A stretch of 64,000 nt of DNA from Roseibacillus sp. GTDB taxonomy: Bacteria > Verrucomicrobiota > Verrucomicrobiia > Verrucomicrobiales > Akkermansiaceae. A model generated the notes under the pieces. It was not told where the DNA came from, ran no database searches, and worked only from the letters and a program-made list of their open reading frames with translations. The position numbers were made by a program, and so were the translations under genes. This document shows, piece by piece, positions 58,171-64,000 of the stretch (its first letter is position 1; the number at the start of each line of letters is the position of its first letter). The stretch covers positions 62,001 through 126,000 of the forward strand of contig JAKVCR010000016.1 in the NCBI GenBank assembly GCA_022448985.1. Reading direction: 5' to 3'.

Positions 58171-58346
58171 CCAATCCCGCCCCTTAAGCTCCCCGGATTC
58201 CGCTATCCAGCCTGGCACGCAATGCCCGGAAGTGCACGGAACGAGGCCCCTAGCGACGTTCTATTTCTGGGCAATCCCCTGCTCGACTTCAGAACCTCAG
58301 GAAATTTCCCATTTTCCCCTTCGAGTTTAGCGAGTAACTCATTCCC

Positions 58347-59261
58347 GTGCCTCACGACTCCCTCCAGACGCTTCGCAAAGCGCTCAACGACACGATCCTG
58401 GGCTCCAAGCAGGCTGCCGACCTCCTTCTCACTGCTCTCCTCGCCCGGGGCCATGCCCTCGTGACGGGCCCGCCCGGGATCGGAAAGACTTCCCTGGCCT
58501 CTACCCTCGCGGCCTCCCTGGGTGGCATCTTCAAGCGCCTCCAGTTTACCCCTGATCTGCTCCCTTCCGATATCCTCGGCTACAATCTCTACCACCAGCA
58601 GAGTGGTGAGTTCGATTTTGTCTCCGGTCCTGTCTTCTCCAACCTCCTTCTGGCCGACGAGATTAACCGCGCTTCACCCCGCACCCAGTCCGCCCTCCTC
58701 GAATCAATGAACGAACGACAGGTTTCCATCGACGGGGAAACAAAAAAACTCCCTGATCCCTTTCTGGTAGTGGCTACCCAGAACGATACCTCGTCCACCG
58801 GAACCTTCCCTCTTCCCGAGCCTCAGCTTGACCGCTTCCTGCTCTCAATCCCGATGGCCCTGCCCCCGGAAGACTGTCAGCTCGATATTCTCAAGCTCCA
58901 CAGCAACGGCGCCGTTGGCCAGGAGGATGTCCCCTGCATCCTGCGCCTCGTGGATCTTGTCACCCTCCAGGAACAGGTCGCCGGGCTTCCAATCTCCGAC
59001 AATCTCCAACGTTATCTCCTCGCTCTCTGCCAATCGGCCCGATCCCTTGCGGGGCAGGACCACGCCGTTTCGGTACGTGGAACGCTCGCCCTGCAGGCCG
59101 CGGCCCGCTCCTATGCCCTCCTCGACGGCCAATCGGCAGTTCACCCCGATCACGTGCAGGCAGTCTTCCCCCACGTCCTGCGGCACCGTCTCCTCACCGA
59201 TGACACTCTTGACCCTGATCCCATCCTGAACAGCGCCCTCGAACAGACACCGGTCCCGTGA
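58347..59261 (+). CDS. MoxR family AAA ATPase
   Basis: VTGPPGIGKTSLASTLA, FKRLQFTPDLLPSDILGYNLY, LLADEINRASPRTQSALLESMNERQVSIDGE. Confidence 0.94.
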   Translation: MPHDSLQTLRKALNDTILGSKQAADLLLTALLARGHALVTGPPGIGKTSLASTLAASLGGIFKRLQFTPDLLPSDILGYNLYHQQSGEFDFVSGPVFSNLLLADEINRASPRTQSALLESMNERQVSIDGETKKLPDPFLVVATQNDTSSTGTFPLPEPQLDRFLLSIPMALPPEDCQLDILKLHSNGAVGQEDVPCILRLVDLVTLQEQVAGLPISDNLQRYLLALCQSARSLAGQDHAVSVRGTLALQAAARSYALLDGQSAVHPDHVQAVFPHVLRHRLLTDDTLDPDPILNSALEQTPVP

Positions 59262-59359
59262 TTCTCGCTACCGATTGTACGCCTCCGGAGGAGATCTTCC
59301 CCTTTTCTGAAACCCACCTTCTCTACTCCGCCCCTTGGAAGGTCCGAAACTGACCCCAA

Positions 59360-60466
59360 ATGCTCACTCCCCGCGGTGCCATTCTTCTCGGTGCATCACT
59401 TGCGCTCATCGTGCTGGGCTTGCTGCGGACCGACGGGGTCCTCCTCACTCTGGGCGCAAGTGGCGGCATCCTCCTGGCGGGGGCCTGGATCCTCATCCGC
59501 CTGAATCTCAAAAGGCTCTCTCTCAGCCTACGTGCTCCCACAAGAATCTACGCTGATCACCCGTTCGACCTGCGGGTCTTTCTCCACAACAATCGCCGCC
59601 TGCTCGACGCCTTCAGTATCAAGATCAACCTGCGGCTCGCAGGACAGGTCGATATCCACACCTTCGCCCCCTGGACGGCCGCCCATTCGATCTCAGAAGT
59701 GCGCCTGCGAGGATCCATCCCTGGACGCAGTTCCTTGCTTGAACACGACTACACCCTGGAAACGAGCATGCCTCTTGGCCTCTTGCACATGAAAGCCTCG
59801 GGAATGATCACGCATGAAATCCTGGTGTTCCCGCGCCCTCTCATACCCAAGGAGCTCTCAACCCGAGGGGCCCTGCACGATGCCTCCCTCCTGCCGGGCA
59901 CAACTCCCGGTCAAGCCCCCGGCGAGCTGAGGGGCATCCGGCCCTGGCAAGCCGGTGACCCTGCCAAGCATATTCACTGGCCTGCTTCTGCCCGCTCTCT
60001 CAGCCGGGGCCGCGGACTACGTGTCAGGGAAAACGATCCCCCCGGCTTTTATCCCCAGCACTGTACCGTGCTTTTCCATTCCTTCGGGATGTCCGGACAA
60101 CTAATCCGCGCCGACCGCTTTGAATGGGCTCTCTCTCTGGCCTGCGGCACCTTGCGCCATCTTCGGGAACACGGAATCCCCACTACCTTCCTCGCCGATT
60201 TCAATGAATGGCAGCCCCTTTCCGTGGTTTCCCGCAGCGGCTTTGGCAACCTCCTTGTCTCCCTCACCCGGGCCCAGCGGCGCAATGATACCGAAGCCCA
60301 CGACCTCGCGCCGGTAATCGAGCGCATTCCCGAGGACCACTCCCTCATCATCCTCTCAGATATGCCAACGGAAGCCTGGGCAGACACGCTGCCTGAGCGC
60401 CCGGCGCTCCTCATAGATATCCGCCAGCACAGGTATGGCGCAAAGAAACTGCAAGTCCACGAATAG
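59360..60466 (+). CDS. DUF58 domain-containing protein
   Basis: GELRGIRPWQAGDPAKHIHWPASARSLSRGRGLRVRE. Confidence 0.88.
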   Translation: MLTPRGAILLGASLALIVLGLLRTDGVLLTLGASGGILLAGAWILIRLNLKRLSLSLRAPTRIYADHPFDLRVFLHNNRRLLDAFSIKINLRLAGQVDIHTFAPWTAAHSISEVRLRGSIPGRSSLLEHDYTLETSMPLGLLHMKASGMITHEILVFPRPLIPKELSTRGALHDASLLPGTTPGQAPGELRGIRPWQAGDPAKHIHWPASARSLSRGRGLRVRENDPPGFYPQHCTVLFHSFGMSGQLIRADRFEWALSLACGTLRHLREHGIPTTFLADFNEWQPLSVVSRSGFGNLLVSLTRAQRRNDTEAHDLAPVIERIPEDHSLIILSDMPTEAWADTLPERPALLIDIRQHRYGAKKLQVHE

Positions 60467-60523
60467 TCATTTCCGAAGAAGCCCTCACCACCCCTACCGG
60501 GAACAGACCCCCGCAACACAACC

Positions 60524-62275
60524 ATGCGCAGTATCTTCCTCGCCCTAACGGTCACCACCGCCTATGCCCTCCTGCGCGGCTGGCCGGAGGCGCTGCACCC
60601 GGTCCTGCGGGCCTGTTTTGCAGTCCTCGTCCTGGTCCTGGGAATGGGGTTGTGGCGGCGACGGGAACCTCCCACCCCCAGCATGGCAAGGTCCGCCCGG
60701 CGGCCCAGCTGGCCCGACTATCTTGCCATTGGCCTGGGCGTCCTCAGCATCGAATGCCTCTTCCTTTGCTTCCTGAGCGTGGTTCCCCCTCACGCCGAAT
60801 CCCTCTCCCAAGCTGTGGTCGCCAGACTGTTTCCGGCACGGGTTGAGGAAAGCCAGGCGGGCGGCGGGGACGGCGACGGTTCACACGGCACTACCGTTTC
60901 AGGCAATTGGCTCTGGGATTCACAGGGCCGAAGGCGCCTCCCTCTCAGCAGTAATGCGCGCCCCTCCAACAAACCTGAAATCTTCTTCCGGCCCCAGGAC
61001 CCGGCAACCTCCTCAAGCCTCCTCCGCAGCCGGATCTACCTGCGCGCCTTTGCCCTGGAAAAATTTGATGCCTCCTCCTGGTTACCAGTGGGCATGGCCC
61101 CCGAGCTCCTCCTTCCCGACGAGAAAGGCAACGTCAATCTTGCGCAACCGGAAGGACGCCCCGGGCCCCTCCTCCGCGGCGAGATCGTGCAGCCCTCTCA
61201 CCCCGGAGGCGACGACCTCTTCACCGCGCCCCAAGGGGCGACCCGGGGAAAGGTTGCACAACTGCGCCATGTCGATCCCGGGATCTTTCGACTCAATCCC
61301 GCCGCCGATCCGAAACGGGGCTACACCTATGAGGTGGCCGCCAGGACCGTCACCCTCACCAGCCTGCTTGAGTCCGGAGCGCTGGACACATTCCGCTTCC
61401 CGGCCCTTCCAGAAGACTCACATCTGCTTGCGTTGCCTGCCAATGAGGAACTGCGCGATGAAATCATCAACCTCTCAAGCAAGACCTTGCGCGATCCCGC
61501 CTCCCGGCTTGTGGGTCTTCGCAAGCTACTCTGGGAAAATTACCAATATTCCCTCGAAATCGAAAACTCTGAAGAATTCGACCCCATGCTCAACTTCATG
61601 CGTCATGAGAAGCGGGGCCACTGTGAGTTCTTTGCCACCGCCGGAGCCCTCCTCAGCCGCGCCCTGAATATTCCATCCCGGATTGCCTATGGCTGGAGCG
61701 GGGGCAAGTGGTACAGCGGTCCCGGCTACTTCATGTTCCGTGCCAGCGAAGCCCACGCCTGGACCGAAATCTACCTCGAAAATGTGGGCTGGGTCGTCTT
61801 CGACACTACCCCACCGGGGTCGCGGACCCGCATCGACATCGCCGACACCGGGGAAGAGCTGCCCCTCTACAAGGAACCCGACTCCTCCCCGACCTCCCCG
61901 GGACATGCCCTTGGGGGCTCCTCCCTCTGGATTTACCTCGTCCTCGGAGCCGGCCTCACCCTCATCCCGCTCTCCTTCCTCATTCTACGCCTCCGTCGTG
62001 CACCGGCCGGAATCCCCGGCACAACCTCTGAGGAATTGCTGCCCAACCCTCCCGGCTATCTTGCGCGGTTCCGTCAGGGCTGTGTAAAACGCGGACAGCC
62101 AATGCCCCCTGGCCGCACCCTGCGCCAGCAACTCACCGCTCTCGCCGAGGAAGATCAGATGCCCGGCTTTTCCGAGGATCTCCTGGAATACCACTACGCC
62201 ATTACCTACGGCAATGCCCGGCCCAACAAGCTCCGTGAATCCGCTCTCCTGCGAGCCATCAAACACTGGGCCTGA
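60524..62275 (+). CDS. transglutaminase-like (TgpA-type) membrane protein
   Basis: RGHCEFFATAGALLSRALNIPSRIAYGWSGG, RASEAHAWTEIYLENVGWVVFDTTPP. Confidence 0.9.
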   Translation: MRSIFLALTVTTAYALLRGWPEALHPVLRACFAVLVLVLGMGLWRRREPPTPSMARSARRPSWPDYLAIGLGVLSIECLFLCFLSVVPPHAESLSQAVVARLFPARVEESQAGGGDGDGSHGTTVSGNWLWDSQGRRRLPLSSNARPSNKPEIFFRPQDPATSSSLLRSRIYLRAFALEKFDASSWLPVGMAPELLLPDEKGNVNLAQPEGRPGPLLRGEIVQPSHPGGDDLFTAPQGATRGKVAQLRHVDPGIFRLNPAADPKRGYTYEVAARTVTLTSLLESGALDTFRFPALPEDSHLLALPANEELRDEIINLSSKTLRDPASRLVGLRKLLWENYQYSLEIENSEEFDPMLNFMRHEKRGHCEFFATAGALLSRALNIPSRIAYGWSGGKWYSGPGYFMFRASEAHAWTEIYLENVGWVVFDTTPPGSRTRIDIADTGEELPLYKEPDSSPTSPGHALGGSSLWIYLVLGAGLTLIPLSFLILRLRRAPAGIPGTTSEELLPNPPGYLARFRQGCVKRGQPMPPGRTLRQQLTALAEEDQMPGFSEDLLEYHYAITYGNARPNKLRESALLRAIKHWA

Positions 62276-62337
62276 GAATCGTTTGTTCCCCTCCGCTCTT
62301 CCCCGGTCATGGCCCCGGCGAACTCTTCCGGAGGAGT

Positions 62338-62988
62338 CTATTTCGACTCGGTAATGTGGGGAGGGCGCAGGTAGAAGGGCTCGGGCACTACTCCCAGCAG
62401 TTCCTGCCGTTCCTCCTCGGAGCGCATCCGCCAGGCCTCCAGCAGCAGACCCGCCGAGGGAGTCCCCCGACGAACATCACGACCAGGAAGATCAAGACGG
62501 CCCGGCTCCTCCAGGCTCACAAGGGTCCACCCGCAATCTGCCGCCGCATCAACCCGTTTCCTGAATTCCAGATGATCCGAAAGGCAGGGATCCCCGGCCG
62601 CTTTCCCATCGCAGAGCTCTAGGGTGAAAAACGTTTCTCGTCGAGCGTCCCCCAAGGCCAGACACGGCCCCCCGGCCCGCACCTCGGCAAGAGCCTCCAG
62701 GGAAGAAATCCCCACCACGGGACACCGGTGAACGATCGCAATCCCCTGCCCCGCCGCAATTCCTACCCGCGATCCGTTATAACTCCCGGGACCCGTCCCG
62801 ATCAGGACGAGATCGACCAACCCCTCCCCCACGTGGTCTAAGGCCTCCTGCAAGGGCTCAAGAAGGAGCTCCGAGGGCCGTCGGCCAGCCTCAAATCCTG
62901 CAGAAAAGATTATATCTCCCCCCCGTCCTGCCGCCACCGAGCCGAACGGCGCACTCGTCTCGATCGCAATCTGGCAGGCCTCTTCCAC
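62338..62988 (-). CDS. tsaB: tRNA threonylcarbamoyladenosine biosynthesis protein TsaB
   Basis: QIAIETSAPFGSVAAGRGG, LIGTGPGSYNGSRVGIAAGQGIAI. Confidence 0.9.
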   Translation of the reverse strand: MEEACQIAIETSAPFGSVAAGRGGDIIFSAGFEAGRRPSELLLEPLQEALDHVGEGLVDLVLIGTGPGSYNGSRVGIAAGQGIAIVHRCPVVGISSLEALAEVRAGGPCLALGDARRETFFTLELCDGKAAGDPCLSDHLEFRKRVDAAADCGWTLVSLEEPGRLDLPGRDVRRGTPSAGLLLEAWRMRSEEERQELLGVVPEPFYLRPPHITESK

Positions 62989-63152
62989 GCCCCAAATGGT
63001 AGGCTGAGCCGAAAACTCTCCAATGAATAATCTCTTTTAATGGAAATCTTAACCTATTCCAACTTGCGCCTCGCAGCGTTGCCCGCTTGTTTCGCGGGGC
63101 GCACGTTTCCCCTCTGGGTCCCTGACGTGAGCATTCCACCTAATTAATACGC

Positions 63153-64000
63153 ATGTCCGATTACGCCAAAGGTCTTGAAGGAGTCACCGCCAACGAATCC
63201 GTCCTCTCGAATGTAGAAGGCCTTGACGGCCGCCTGTCCTACCTCGGCTATCACATAGATGACCTGGTGGAGCACTGCTGCTACGAGGAAGTAGTCTATC
63301 TTCTCTACCATCGCAGGCTTCCCACCCAGGCTGAGCTTGATGCTTTTCAGAAAGACCTCGCCAGCCGCCGGGCCATCCCGCAGGGAGTCATCGACTACCT
63401 TCAGGCGGCCCCGAAGGATGCCGGCCCAATGGACATTCTCCGCACCGCGGTCTCCATGCTTGGCCTCTACGACAAACGGGCCAAGATCGGAGAACCAGAC
63501 CATGAGGCCAATCGCGAGGTCGCCATGTCGCTCTGTGCGCAGGTGGGCACCATCGTGGCCTACTACCACCGGGCCCGCCAGGGGCTCGAACTCCCTCCCG
63601 TTCGGGAGGACCTTTCCGAAGCCGGCCACTTCATTTATCTCTACACGGGAGAAGAGCCCGGCGAGCAAGCGACCAAAACCCTCGACGTCGCCTACATTCT
63701 CCATGCGGACCACGGCATGAATGCCTCCACCTTCTCGGCCCGGGTGACCATCGCAACGCTCTCCGACTTCTACTCCGCAATCACTTCCGCAATCGGCACC
63801 CTCAAGGGCCCGCTCCACGGCGGCGCCAACGAGGGCGTGATCAGAATGCTTGAGGAGATCGGCTCCGTCGACAAGGTCGATGCCTACATTGAGGACGCGC
63901 TTGCCAACAAGCGCAAGATCATGGGCATCGGTCACCGCATCTACAAGGTGCTTGATCCTCGTGCCCCCCACCTCAAGCGGATGGCGCGTAAACTTACCGC
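63153..64000 (+). CDS. citrate synthase, truncated by the window edge (not in ORF track)
   Basis: MSDYAKGLEGVTANESVLSNVEGLDGRLSYLGYHIDDL...ILHADHGMNASTFSARV, GPLHGGANEGVIRML, GIGHRIYKVLDPRAPHLK. Confidence 0.93.
   Translation, partial: MSDYAKGLEGVTANESVLSNVEGLDGRLSYLGYHIDDLVEHCCYEEVVYLLYHRRLPTQAELDAFQKDLASRRAIPQGVIDYLQAAPKDAGPMDILRTAVSMLGLYDKRAKIGEPDHEANREVAMSLCAQVGTIVAYYHRARQGLELPPVREDLSEAGHFIYLYTGEEPGEQATKTLDVAYILHADHGMNASTFSARVTIATLSDFYSAITSAIGTLKGPLHGGANEGVIRMLEEIGSVDKVDAYIEDALANKRKIMGIGHRIYKVLDPRAPHLKRMARKLT

Noticed and set aside
57196-58218. 340-aa minus-strand ORF
   Set aside because: Its upstream two thirds is antisense to purN; only the 70-aa lipoprotein at the 3' end looks real.
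63039-63146. 35-codon ORF MEILTYSNLRLAALPACFAGRTFPLWVPDVSIPPN upstream of citrate synthase
   Set aside because: No supporting motif or regulatory-codon bias; likely chance.

Overview
GC-rich bacterial chromosomal window, most consistent with a Verrucomicrobiota-type genome (inference from a PEP-CTERM protein, TIGR02597-like paralogs, TPR-ExbB/ExbD cluster and DUF58/MoxR operon). It is about 50 protein-coding genes, mostly housekeeping: truA, accB-accC-thiE-pfkB, trmB, comEC, asd, a polyprenyl synthetase, leuA, larE-larB-larC, nth, tsaB, purN, M3 oligopeptidase, M29 aminopeptidase and a citrate synthase truncated at the right edge. Accessory-looking parts include a GH78 rhamnosidase, a PL10 pectate lyase, a GHL10-type hydrolase, a PEP-CTERM protein flanked by two paralogs, an ABC exporter with a His-rich partner, and an AAA ATPase/PspA-like pair. 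No rRNA, tRNA, CRISPR array or IS element was recognised. The best second-look items are: (1) a 17-aa leucine-rich leader peptide (MSNWTTALLLLVLRLGR) upstream of leuA with mutually exclusive pairings, suggesting attenuation; (2) three tandem tiny lipoproteins (38-53 aa) absent from the ORF track; (3) an AAA ATPase next to a PspA/IM30-like protein; (4) a 27-bp direct repeat bracketing the pectate lyase gene; (5) an ABC exporter operon with a His-rich third gene; (6) a family-4 uracil-DNA glycosylase that appears to have lost most Fe-S cysteines. All assignments are by reading sequence and motifs; no searches were run.
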